A DNA stretch of 64,000 nucleotides from Mycobacterium sp. OAS707 (GTDB taxonomy: Bacteria; Actinomycetota; Actinomycetes; Mycobacteriales; Mycobacteriaceae): contig NZ_JADBDS010000006.1 in assembly GCF_014873705.1 (NCBI RefSeq), positions 434,001 through 498,000 on the forward strand, given 5' to 3'. Position numbers and translations under genes: made by a program. A model generated the notes under the pieces. It did no database searches. It worked only from the letters and a program-made list of their open reading frames with translations, and had not been told where the DNA came from. Below, piece after piece: positions 23,951-31,109 of this stretch. Positions within the stretch are counted from its first letter, which is position 1. Each line of letters begins with the position of its first letter.

Positions 23951-24994
23951 TCAGGCCCTGCACGTTTCGTAGGTATGGATGAAGCGCTGCTCGGTCGGGT
24001 CTGGCGCGTAGGTGCGCACAGTGCAGCCGCCGATCGTGATGGCGACGGGGCCGGTGGTGCGAGCGTTGAAGTCGCGACGTCCCTGCAGCTCATCGGTGGC
24101 GGTGTACAGCAGCGGTGGGGGTAGCGTCGCCGCGATTGGTAGATGCCGCTCGGCGAGCGCGACCGCGACCGCCGGATCGTGGGAGGTCACTTCCTCCGAT
24201 ATCCAGACCGGCGGGGCCTGCGGTGGGTTGATCGCCATTGCGTCGGAGTGCGGCGTGGCCTGGTCGGCGTTGAGCGTGCCCCACATCGCGAGTTCCTGGC
24301 CAGTCGGCAGCCGCTGGGAGGTGCTGATCTGCGCAGTGCGCGCGTGATTGGTTGCACTGACCGTCCATGTGCCAGCGGACAATTGGGGGAATCGGGCACC
24401 CAACGTGGTGATCGCCGAGGTGACTGAGGCGTAGTCGGCATCGGGCATGTCGATCGTGCCGATGCTGGCATGACCAAGGTCGGGGCGTGCCGAACTCTGC
24501 GGCGGATGGGTGACGGTGGCGCGCAAAGTGACTGTGGCGCGGGAGAATTCGTGGCGCAGCGCCGCCCAATCACGGGCCTGCCCGATGATCTGATCGGTGT
24601 TGGTGACCGCGTGCTGCCCGCTGTCGACAGCGAACAGGTTCCAGCCATGCCGGATGTCGAGCTCGGTGTCGTAGCCGCCGTAGTCGACGGCCCGCAACCC
24701 CTCGAGGTATCGGGCGGCCACGGCGGCGATCTGGTCGGCGGTGGCGGCGTCGGTGACGTCGACCGTCAACCAGGCATGCACGTTGCCCGCTAGGAAGGCG
24801 TCGGCGTAATCGAGGTTGGCCGCAGCCACTCCGGGCAGCGCCCGGACCTGCTCAGTGAGCTGGTCGGCCTGCGTGCGGCGGTCGGGCGGCGACTGCTGGC
24901 AACCGGTCAATGTCAGTGTCAGCACGATCATGAGGTAGCTGATGCCCCGCCACGGCCACGTTGAGCGCTTCGGGCAGCGATGTCTCCGACTCAC
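23951..24994 (-). CDS. Putative lipoprotein of unknown function
   Basis: 347 residues from the GTG at 24994, the in-frame start that gives a basic n-region and a hydrophobic segment (GISYLMIVLTLTLTGC) ending in a lipobox LTGC; an ATG at 24931 would leave too short a signal. The mature protein has two similar halves around VAAANLDYADAFLAGNVHAWLTVDV and LGHASIGTIDMPDADYASVTSAITTLGARFPQLSAGTWTVSAT, which suggests a duplicated alpha/beta fold. A terminal Cys pair (GGCTVRTY and YETCRA) may form a disulfide. No family with known function is recognised. It is probably monocistronic. Confidence 0.65.
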   Translation of the reverse strand: MSRRHRCPKRSTWPWRGISYLMIVLTLTLTGCQQSPPDRRTQADQLTEQVRALPGVAAANLDYADAFLAGNVHAWLTVDVTDAATADQIAAVAARYLEGLRAVDYGGYDTELDIRHGWNLFAVDSGQHAVTNTDQIIGQARDWAALRHEFSRATVTLRATVTHPPQSSARPDLGHASIGTIDMPDADYASVTSAITTLGARFPQLSAGTWTVSATNHARTAQISTSQRLPTGQELAMWGTLNADQATPHSDAMAINPPQAPPVWISEEVTSHDPAVAVALAERHLPIAATLPPPLLYTATDELQGRRDFNARTTGPVAITIGGCTVRTYAPDPTEQRFIHTYETCRA

Positions 24995-25162
24995 CGTCGA
25001 AGAGTATGTCGGCGCTCGACGTCCTTGGCGCAGGAGGCGTGCATCGTCGCGCATTACGGCTTAGCGGGACGCGGGTGCTTCCGCCAGTCGCCCAAAGGCC
25101 GACCGCGATCATCGGCGGTCCCGAGTTGCCTAGCAGTTTTAACTACCGCACGATGGGTATCT

Positions 25163-25218
25163 GAGCGTCACCTGAAGAGCGCCTGAACGCCATTGAAACT
25201 CGCTTGAGCCGATTCGAG
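25163..25218 (+). promoter_or_regulatory. Helically phased (C/T)TGA(A/G) repeats
   Basis: GA dinucleotides within YTGAR pentamers start at 25163, 25174, 25185, 25195 and 25206, with a CGAG at 25215, giving spacings of 11, 11, 10, 11 and 10 bp, one DNA turn each. The array ends about 50 bp before the start of the secreted peptidase-like gene. Such phasing is expected of cooperative binding by OmpR- or SARP-type proteins on one DNA face. Confidence 0.45.
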
Positions 25219-25268
25219 TGACGTCCCATCGACGAGTCCATGGTGTACGCAGGGAATGGAGTAACGAG

Positions 25269-25748
25269 TTGAACGTCCGAATCTGTCTGGCACTTTCGGC
25301 CGCCCTACTTGCCGCCTCATTCTTATTTGCACCTAGCGCCTCAGCTGACACGATTCCCGGAGCGGAAGCCGCGATCTCGAAGGCCGAAGCCGCGCTCGGC
25401 TCAGACCAGTTCGGCCCATACGGATGCGAGGCTTTTGTGGCCTGGGCTTACGGCGTGCCGCAGGGCCAGTACGGGTGGGACGGCGCCGCCGAAACCATGT
25501 ACCAAACCCTTCTTCGACAGGGCCAAATACACACCGACATGGATGCCCCGCGGGGGGCACTTGTCTTCAGCAAGAGCCCGTATGGCGCCCACATCGACAT
25601 TGCCCGCGGTGACGGAACGTATATCTCCGGCGGCGTCCAAGGGCTCAAGCGAGGGTACGGCGACGGGCACAACATCCAGATTCTGCCCCGCCCCCATGTG
25701 GGGTCTGGCTGGACCTACCGGGGCTGGAGCCTGGGCTTTCCGCAATAA
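25269..25748 (+). CDS. Secreted NlpC/CHAP-like cysteine hydrolase
   Basis: 159 residues from the TTG at 25269 with GGAG at 25255-25258; the longer frame from 25218 has no upstream signal. A clear Sec signal peptide (ICLALSAALLAASFLFAPSASA, cleavage near ASA-DTI). The mature domain has a Cys in FGPYGCEAFVAWAYGVP and, about 55 residues on, a His in YGAHIDIARGDGTYISGG. This Cys-then-His order and the surrounding turns fit NlpC/P60 or CHAP amidase/endopeptidases of peptidoglycan, but similarity is limited to these motifs. It directly borders the tRNA-fragment island. Confidence 0.6.
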   Translation: MNVRICLALSAALLAASFLFAPSASADTIPGAEAAISKAEAALGSDQFGPYGCEAFVAWAYGVPQGQYGWDGAAETMYQTLLRQGQIHTDMDAPRGALVFSKSPYGAHIDIARGDGTYISGGVQGLKRGYGDGHNIQILPRPHVGSGWTYRGWSLGFPQ

Positions 25749-25787
25749 CTCCGGTCTCCTCGGGCCATGAGGAGCCGCCATTTGCAG

Positions 25788-25812
25788 TGCCCCCACTGGG
25801 ACTCGAACCCAG
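25788..25812 (-). other. tRNA 3'-end fragment (T-arm and acceptor), candidate att site
   Basis: Read on the minus strand, 25812-25796 is a perfect T-arm (CTGGG-TTCGAGT-CCCAG), followed by acceptor strand TGGGGGC and discriminator A (25795-25788). Nothing tRNA-like precedes it. The acceptor strand is exactly complementary to the GCCCCCA of the 5' tRNA piece at 26780-26823. A lone tRNA 3' end beside an excisionase remnant is the usual look of an integration scar. Confidence 0.7.
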
Positions 25813-25815
25813 ACG

Positions 25816-26057
25816 ATGGCACACAAGAAGACAGCCGAACTCGTAGAGCAGTACGGCATATCCGAGGGCACATGGCGCTGGTGGCGGTACCGCGGCGAGG
25901 GAAGGCGCTCATCCAGGTTGGGGGCACCGTGTTCTACGACGATGCTGATGTGGCGGCATGGATAGCGGCGCAGAAGGCCAAGACCGCTCGTGGCGGGATG
26001 CTGCGATGGCGACGTATTTGCGCCGTCGGAATCCGATCGTCCGGCACGGAGAGCTGA
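25816..26057 (+). pseudogene. Frameshifted excisionase (Xis/MerR-like HTH) remnant
   Basis: From the ATG at 25816 one frame reads MAHKKTAELVEQYGI, then GTWRWWRYRGEG. After about base 25900 the family continues in another frame as KALIQVGGTVFYDDADVAAW (from 25902). Joined, this is a typical actinophage excisionase: helix-turn-helix, W-rich wing, then RVGG-x-V-x-Y/D-x-AxW. The first frame hits TAG at 25963-25965 and the second ends at 26057. An indel near 25898-25902 is the simplest explanation; programmed frameshifting is unlikely. It starts 3 bp from the tRNA 3' fragment, as xis genes do next to attP. Confidence 0.65.
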
Positions 26058-26242
26058 ATTAGAAGTAGGCACTAGGGCACTAGGGGTTTGGCCGTCGCCG
26101 AGCTAAGTGCACGAAGCGAGTGTCCCCTACTCTTTGACCGAGAGTGTGGTCGCGCGAAATAGCGGCGCAGAGACTTCGGACTGCGCTGCACAACGACACG
26201 CCCGCGTAGCCCAATTACGATGCAACTCGCGGTAACTCGACG

Positions 26243-26315
26243 TGCCCCAGGCGAGAGTCGAACTCGCAACTCAAGGATTTTAAGTCCTTCGCCTCTGCCG
26301 TTGGGCTACTGGGGC
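26243..26315 (-). tRNA. tRNA-Leu (anticodon UAA), class-I form
   Basis: 73 nt on the minus strand. The acceptor GCCCCAG/CTGGGGC with discriminator A pairs fully. The D-arm is GCC...GGC, the anticodon arm AAGGA-CTTAAAA-TCCTT with anticodon UAA (reads UUA), the variable loop GAGTT, and the T-arm GCGAG-TTCGACT-CTCGC. Bacterial tRNA-Leu normally has a long variable arm; a 5-nt variable loop is more like some phage tRNAs. CCA is not encoded. It lies inside the foreign island next to an HNH gene. Confidence 0.85.
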
Positions 26316-26330
26316 TCGACCGAGAAGAGT

Positions 26331-26681
26331 CTACGTCCTCGTCTTCCAGTCAAGCTGGACGCCAGTCCTAATCATATGGCAGTTGGCGCACCTGACCTCA
26401 CACTTGTCAAGCTCAGCAAGCAGCTTATTGCGGGTCCCTATCAACCTGGAAATCCTGCGAATGTCGGGTCCGCGCTCAACGTGATCAAATTGTAAGACGC
26501 GTATATCTGCGATGCCGCAATCCACGCATGGATGAGCCTCCAAATATTGCCTAATCAACAAGCGCTGTTCAATGCGCTGTTTTGCGCGAGACGCGACGGC
26601 CCTTGTCTTGTACAACTCCTTATGTTGTTCATAATGGAGGCGCTGATACGCTCGTTCATCTTCCGGGTTGACGTACGGCAT
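26331..26681 (-). CDS. HNH endonuclease (phage/homing type)
   Basis: 116 residues from the ATG at 26681. After a basic helical N-terminus rich in Arg, Lys and Tyr, the zinc-binding HNH fold is clear: HPCVDCGIADIRVLQFDHV provides CxxC and the catalytic DH, and CEVRCANCHMIRTG supplies the second Cys pair and the HNH histidine. Such stand-alone HNH proteins are common in mycobacteriophage genomes and near tRNA arrays, where they nick DNA and promote spread. Its base composition is visibly lower in G+C than neighbours. It lies between a tRNA-Leu and a tRNA fragment on the same strand. Confidence 0.85.
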   Translation of the reverse strand: MPYVNPEDERAYQRLHYEQHKELYKTRAVASRAKQRIEQRLLIRQYLEAHPCVDCGIADIRVLQFDHVERGPDIRRISRLIGTRNKLLAELDKCEVRCANCHMIRTGVQLDWKTRT

Positions 26682-26779
26682 TAGTTCTCCAAAGCTATTG
26701 CGGCTCTTATACCTAGCGGAAAATAGTGGGTCGGCATCTCGTACTGCTGCCAGTGTTCCACACGCCTATGACACCGCTG

Positions 26780-26823
26780 GCGGATTCTAAGTCCGCTGCC
26801 TCTGCCAATTGGGCTATGGGGGC
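26780..26823 (-). pseudogene. 5' part of a tRNA-Leu(UAG)-like gene, 3' part lost
   Basis: The minus strand from 26823 reads GCCCCCA (acceptor), a D-arm GCCCAATTGGCAGAGGC and the anticodon arm GCGGA-CTTAGAA-TCCGC with anticodon UAG, all canonical. The sequence after the anticodon arm has no TTCGA T-arm and no TGGGGGC acceptor partner, so no complete tRNA can form here. The matching acceptor and T-arm occur instead at 25788-25812, about 1 kb away. Confidence 0.7.
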
Positions 26824-26883
26824 CAGCCCTGATGGTAGAGATAGGCCCCCATGCCGTGACAACGGATATCGATCCGTGTTGTC
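26816..26883. other. Two hairpins upstream of the tRNA-Leu(UAG) remnant
   Basis: ATGGGGGCC at 26816-26824 pairs perfectly with GGCCCCCAT at 26844-26852; the left arm is the tRNA 5' end itself. A second hairpin spans 26858-26883 (GACAAC..GGAT with ATCCGTGTTGTC, 4-nt loop, 2-nt bulge). The first would compete with acceptor-stem formation. Confidence 0.5.
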
Positions 26884-27025
26884 GCTCGGTACGCGGGCAA
26901 TTTCGTAAATGCCCCCTGACGCCGTCACGCCGCGTTCTGTCCCATCATCGTCGGTCCCGACCAAACTTTCACGCCTCGTCGACGGCGGCTCACAGGAAGA
27001 TTCCGTAAAGGATCACCGCCCCGCC

Positions 27026-27054
27026 GTCAAGAAACCGTTAACGCCGCCATCAAC
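27026..27054 (+). promoter_or_regulatory. Candidate KdpE operator upstream of kdp
   Basis: Three TCAA/TTAA-type repeats at 27027, 27038 and 27050 (spacing 11 and 12 bp), about 70-95 bp before the first kdp micro-ORF. OmpR-family regulators such as KdpE bind phased direct repeats. No experiment or consensus match is available, so this is tentative. Confidence 0.3.
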
Positions 27055-27122
27055 CCCGTGAGCTGGGCCGATCCTCGGTTAGGACGTCGAAATCCGACGC
27101 CCCGTAAACGTTGGAGACGGGC

Positions 27123-27206
27123 ATGTCCGTGGTCATATTCATCGCCCTGACGCTGGCGATCTTCGCCGTGCTCGGCCTGGTTCAGAAGTTGGTCGAGAAC
27201 CTGTGA
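27123..27206 (+). CDS. 27-residue membrane micro-protein at the head of the kdp operon
   Basis: The ATG at 27123 is preceded by TTGGAGACGGGC, a usable ribosome-binding site. The peptide is a single hydrophobic helix (MSVVIFIALTLAIFAVLGLV) with an amphipathic end QKLVENL. Its stop overlaps the kdpF start by 4 bp (GTGA), so it is translationally coupled to kdpF. It differs from KdpF in sequence. I take it to be a second small subunit or assembly factor of the Kdp pump, but its function is not known. Confidence 0.7.
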   Translation: MSVVIFIALTLAIFAVLGLVQKLVENL

Positions 27207-27289
27207 GTCAAAACATCGTGGGCCTGGTCCTCGCGGTTCTGCTGGCCCTCTTCCTCTTCGCCGCGCTGCTCTTTCCCGAGAGGTTCTAG
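27203..27289 (+). CDS. kdpF: K+-transporting ATPase small subunit KdpF
   Basis: 28 residues from the GTG at 27203. One transmembrane helix (IVGLVLAVLLALFLFAALL) ends in FPERF, the hallmark C-terminus of KdpF. KdpF stabilises the KdpFABC complex. It overlaps the preceding micro-ORF by 4 bp and shares its last base with the GTG of kdpA (TAGTG), so translation of the operon head is fully coupled. Confidence 0.88.
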   Translation: MSQNIVGLVLAVLLALFLFAALLFPERF

Positions 27290-28959
27290 TGAGCACTACG
27301 ACGGCGGGGATCCTTTTCCTCGCATCCCTGATCGTCGCGCTGGTGGCCGTCCACGTCCCACTCGGCGACTACATGTTCCGGGTCTACACGTCGACGAAGG
27401 ACTCCCGGCCCGAACGCCTCATCTATCGGCTCATCGGCGCCGACTCCAAGGCCGAACAAACGTGGGGCGCCTACGCCCGCAGCGTGCTGGCCTTCTCCGC
27501 CGTCAGCGTCCTGTTCCTGTTCATCTTCCAACTCGTTCAGGGCAAGCTGCCGCTGCACCTCAACGATCCCGCCACCCGAATGACTCCGGCGCTGGCGTGG
27601 AATACCGCCGTCAGCTTTGTGACGAATACCAACTGGCAGGCCTATTCCGGTGAATCCACCCAGGGTCACCTCGTTCAGATGGCCGGCCTCGCCGTACAGA
27701 ACTTCGTCTCGGCCGCCGTCGGCATGGCCGTCGCCATCGCGTTCATCCGCGGCCTGGCCCGCCGCAGCACCGGCGAGCTCGGCAACTTCTGGGTCGACCT
27801 GGTCCGCAGCACCATCCGAATTCTGTTGCCGCTCTCAGTGGTTGCCGCGATCATCCTCATCGCCGGCGGCGCCATCCAGAACTTCCACCTCCACGACCAG
27901 GTCGTCAACACACTCAGCGGCGCCCAGCAGACCATCCCCGGCGGACCGGTCGCCAGCCAGGAAGCCATCAAGGAACTCGGCACCAACGGCGGCGGCTTCT
28001 ACAACGCCAACTCTGCGCATCCGTTCGAGAACCCCAACGCCTGGACCAACTGGGTCGAGATCTTCCTGCTGCTCGTCATCAGCTTCTCGCTCCCCCGCAC
28101 CTTCGGCCGGATGGTCGAGAGCAAGAAACAGGGTTACGCGATCGCAGCGGTCATGGCCGTCATCGCCACGCTCAGCGTCAGTTTCATGATGCTGTTCCAG
28201 CTGCAACACCACGGCACCGTCCCCACCGCAATCGGCTCGGCGATGGAAGGCGTGGAACAGCGCTTCGGCGTTGCCGATTCGGCCGTCTTCGCCGACGCGA
28301 CGACGCTGACGTCCACCGGCGCGGTCAACTCGTTCCACGACTCCTACACCAGCCTGGGGGGCATGGTCACGCTGTTCAACATGCAGCTAGGCGAGGTCGC
28401 GCCCGGCGGTGTCGGCTCCGGCCTCTACGGCATGCTGATCCTGGCCATCATCACCGTGTTCGTCGCCGGGCTTATGGTCGGCCGCACCCCGGAATACCTC
28501 GGCAAGAAGATCACTCCGCGTGAGATCAAGCTCGCCGCAACGTATTTCCTGATCACCCCGCTGATCGTGCTGACCGGCACCGCCATCGCGATGGCCATGT
28601 CCGGCCAACGAGCCGGCATGCTCAACTCAGGACCACACGGCCTCGCAGAGGTGCTCTACGCGTTCACCTCTGCTGCCAACAACAACGGTTCGGCGTTCGC
28701 AGGCATCACCGTCAACACCGAGTGGTACAACACGGCACTCGGCCTGGCGATGGTGTTCGGTCGCTTCCTGCCGATGATCTTCGTGCTCGCATTGGCCAGC
28801 TCGCTGGCCAAGCAGGGCAAGGCGCCTGAGTCCATCGGGACGCTGCCGACGCACCGTCCGCAGTTCGTCGGCATGGTCGCCGGTGTGACGCTGATCGTGG
28901 TCGCCCTCACTTTCCTGCCGATGCTTGCGCTCGGCCCCCTCGCCGAAGGAATTCACTGA
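27289..28959 (+). CDS. kdpA: K+-transporting ATPase, K+-binding subunit KdpA
   Basis: 556 residues, the channel-like subunit that selects and binds K+. About ten transmembrane helices. The degenerate selectivity-filter loops are visible as TNTNWQAYSGE, ELGTNGGGFYNANSAHPFENPN and SAANNNGSAFAG, and DSYTSLGGMV precedes the pore region. Length and motifs are normal. GTG start at 27289, overlapping kdpF by one base; the stop overlaps the kdpB ATG by one base. It works with KdpB (ATPase), KdpC and KdpF as a high-affinity K+ uptake pump under K+ limitation. Confidence 0.97.
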   Translation: MSTTTAGILFLASLIVALVAVHVPLGDYMFRVYTSTKDSRPERLIYRLIGADSKAEQTWGAYARSVLAFSAVSVLFLFIFQLVQGKLPLHLNDPATRMTPALAWNTAVSFVTNTNWQAYSGESTQGHLVQMAGLAVQNFVSAAVGMAVAIAFIRGLARRSTGELGNFWVDLVRSTIRILLPLSVVAAIILIAGGAIQNFHLHDQVVNTLSGAQQTIPGGPVASQEAIKELGTNGGGFYNANSAHPFENPNAWTNWVEIFLLLVISFSLPRTFGRMVESKKQGYAIAAVMAVIATLSVSFMMLFQLQHHGTVPTAIGSAMEGVEQRFGVADSAVFADATTLTSTGAVNSFHDSYTSLGGMVTLFNMQLGEVAPGGVGSGLYGMLILAIITVFVAGLMVGRTPEYLGKKITPREIKLAATYFLITPLIVLTGTAIAMAMSGQRAGMLNSGPHGLAEVLYAFTSAANNNGSAFAGITVNTEWYNTALGLAMVFGRFLPMIFVLALASSLAKQGKAPESIGTLPTHRPQFVGMVAGVTLIVVALTFLPMLALGPLAEGIH

Positions 28960-31109
28960 TGTCCGTTGTCATACTCGAATCCGCTGAGCCGAAAACCATC
29001 AGCCCCAAGCGAATCCAGGGTGGTCTGCTGGACCCGCAGATGCTGTGGAAGTCGCTGCCCGACGCGCTGCGCAAGCTCGACCCGCGCACGCTGTGGCGCA
29101 ACCCCGTCATGTTCATCGTCGAGATCGGCGCCGTCTGGAGCACGATCCTCGCGGTCATTGATCCGTCCTGGTTCGCCTGGCTGACCGTGATATGGCTCTG
29201 GCTGACCGTCGTTTTCGCCAACCTCGCCGAGGCCGTCGCCGAGGGCCGCGGCAAAGCCCAAGCTGAGACGCTGCGCAAGACCAAGACAGCGACCGTGGCC
29301 CGCCGCCTCGTCGGTTGGTCACCCGGTGCGCCGGGCCGGGAGGAAGAGGTAGGCGCTCCCCTGCTACAGCAGGGCGATGTCGTCGTCGTCGAAGCCGGCC
29401 AGACCATCCCCGGCGACGGAGACGTCGTGGAAGGCATTGCCTCGGTGGACGAATCGGCCATCACCGGTGAATCGGCGCCCGTCATCCGTGAGTCCGGCGG
29501 CGACCGCTCGGCTGTCACCGGCGGCACCACCGTCCTGTCCGACCGCATCGTCGTCAAGATCACGCAGAAGCCTGGCGAGAGCTTCATCGACCGGATGATC
29601 GCGCTCGTCGAAGGCGCCAACCGGCAGAAGACGCCCAACGAGATTGCGCTGAACATTCTGCTCTCGTCGTTGACGATCATCTTCGTGTTCGCCGTAGCCA
29701 CCCTGCAACCGCTGGCGATCTTCGCCAAAGCCAACAATCCTGGCGTCCCGGATTCGTTGTCGCTCAACGGCAACGGCGTCAGTGGCATCGTGATGGTCTC
29801 ACTGCTGGTCTGCCTGATACCGACCACCATCGGCGCGCTGCTGTCGGCCATCGGCATCGCGGGCATGGACCGCCTGGTGCAGCGCAACGTGCTGGCGATG
29901 TCGGGTCGCGCCGTCGAGGCTGCAGGCGACGTCAACACGCTGCTGCTCGACAAGACCGGCACCATCACGCTCGGCAACCGCCAGGCCTCCGCCTTCGTCC
30001 CGGTCACGGGTGTGTCACCGGAATCGCTCGCCGACGCCGCGCAACTGTCCAGCCTCGCCGACGAAACGCCCGAAGGCCGCTCGATCGTCGTGTTCGTTAA
30101 ACAGGAATACGGGCTGCGTGCGCGCACGCCAGGCGAACTCGACAAGGCGCACTGGGTCGAATTCAGCGCACAGACCCGGATGTCCGGCGTCGACCTCGAG
30201 CCCGGGCACTCGCTGCGCAAGGGTGCGGCCGCCGCGGTCGCCGAATGGGTGCGTAGCCAAGGCGGCGTCGTGACAACAGAACTCGGCGACATCGTCGACG
30301 GCATCTCCGCCGCGGGCGGTACTCCCCTGGTCGTCGGGCAGGTCATTCAAGACGACGGAGTCGGCACGTCCTCAATTTTGGGCGTCATCCACCTCAAGGA
30401 CGTCGTCAAGCAGGGCATGCGCGAACGCTTCGACGAGATGCGCCGCATGGGCATCCGCACCGTGATGATCACCGGCGATAACCCGTTGAGCGCCAAGGCC
30501 ATTGCCGACGAGGCCGGTGTCGACGACTTCCTCGCCGAGGCCACGCCCGAGGACAAGATGGCCCTGATCAAGCAGGAGCAAGCGGGCGGAAAGCTGGTCG
30601 CGATGACCGGCGACGGCACCAACGACGCACCCGCGCTGGCACAAGCCGACGTCGGCGTCGCGATGAACACCGGCACATCGGCGGCCAAAGAGGCCGGCAA
30701 CATGGTCGACCTCGACTCCGACCCGACCAAGCTGATCGAGATCGTCGAGATCGGCAAGCAACTGCTCATCACCCGCGGCGCATTGACCACGTTCTCGATC
30801 GCCAACGACATCGCCAAGTACTTCGCGATCATTCCTGCGATGTTCGTCGCACTGTTCCCCGGCCTGGATCTGCTGAACATCATGCGGCTGCACAGCCCGC
30901 AGTCCGCGATCCTGTCAGCGGTGATCTTCAACGCGCTCGTCATCGTCGCGCTTATTCCGTTGTCGCTAAGGGGTGTTCGCTACACCCCCAGCAGCGCGTC
31001 CAAGCTGTTGAGCCGCAATCTGTATGTCTACGGGCTCGGCGGCATCATCGCGCCGTTCATCGGCATCAAGCTGATCGACCTCGTCATCCAATTCCTCCCA
31101 GGGATGTGA
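28959..31109 (+). CDS. kdpB: K+-transporting P-type ATPase subunit KdpB
   Basis: 716 residues. P-type ATPase motifs in order: TGES in the actuator domain (ITGESAPVIRESGGD), the phosphorylation motif DKTGT with D331 (LLLDKTGTITLGN), and the hinge GDGTNDAPALAQADVG. Six to seven transmembrane segments. The sequence between these motifs is intact, with the KGAA nucleotide-binding motif present as RKGAAAAV. It energises K+ uptake by KdpA. It is coupled to kdpA (1-bp overlap) and kdpC (4-bp overlap). Confidence 0.97.
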   Translation: MSVVILESAEPKTISPKRIQGGLLDPQMLWKSLPDALRKLDPRTLWRNPVMFIVEIGAVWSTILAVIDPSWFAWLTVIWLWLTVVFANLAEAVAEGRGKAQAETLRKTKTATVARRLVGWSPGAPGREEEVGAPLLQQGDVVVVEAGQTIPGDGDVVEGIASVDESAITGESAPVIRESGGDRSAVTGGTTVLSDRIVVKITQKPGESFIDRMIALVEGANRQKTPNEIALNILLSSLTIIFVFAVATLQPLAIFAKANNPGVPDSLSLNGNGVSGIVMVSLLVCLIPTTIGALLSAIGIAGMDRLVQRNVLAMSGRAVEAAGDVNTLLLDKTGTITLGNRQASAFVPVTGVSPESLADAAQLSSLADETPEGRSIVVFVKQEYGLRARTPGELDKAHWVEFSAQTRMSGVDLEPGHSLRKGAAAAVAEWVRSQGGVVTTELGDIVDGISAAGGTPLVVGQVIQDDGVGTSSILGVIHLKDVVKQGMRERFDEMRRMGIRTVMITGDNPLSAKAIADEAGVDDFLAEATPEDKMALIKQEQAGGKLVAMTGDGTNDAPALAQADVGVAMNTGTSAAKEAGNMVDLDSDPTKLIEIVEIGKQLLITRGALTTFSIANDIAKYFAIIPAMFVALFPGLDLLNIMRLHSPQSAILSAVIFNALVIVALIPLSLRGVRYTPSSASKLLSRNLYVYGLGGIIAPFIGIKLIDLVIQFLPGM

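Noticed and set aside
26072..26269. 65-residue minus-strand ORF overlapping the tRNA-Leu
   Set aside because: It runs into the tRNA gene and has no ribosome-binding site or family signal.
26220..26495. 91-residue plus-strand ORF across the tRNA-Leu and HNH 3' end
   Set aside because: It is antisense to a tRNA and a clear HNH gene; composition is that of a shadow frame.
26713..26964. 83-residue minus-strand ORF containing APIAQLAEAADLES
   Set aside because: This peptide arises from translating the tRNA 5' half; it is a known kind of spurious ORF over tRNA genes.
26965..27122. Possible c-di-AMP (ydaO-type) riboswitch in the kdp leader
   Set aside because: Such riboswitches occur before K+ transport genes, but I could not find the conserved core or a convincing fold.
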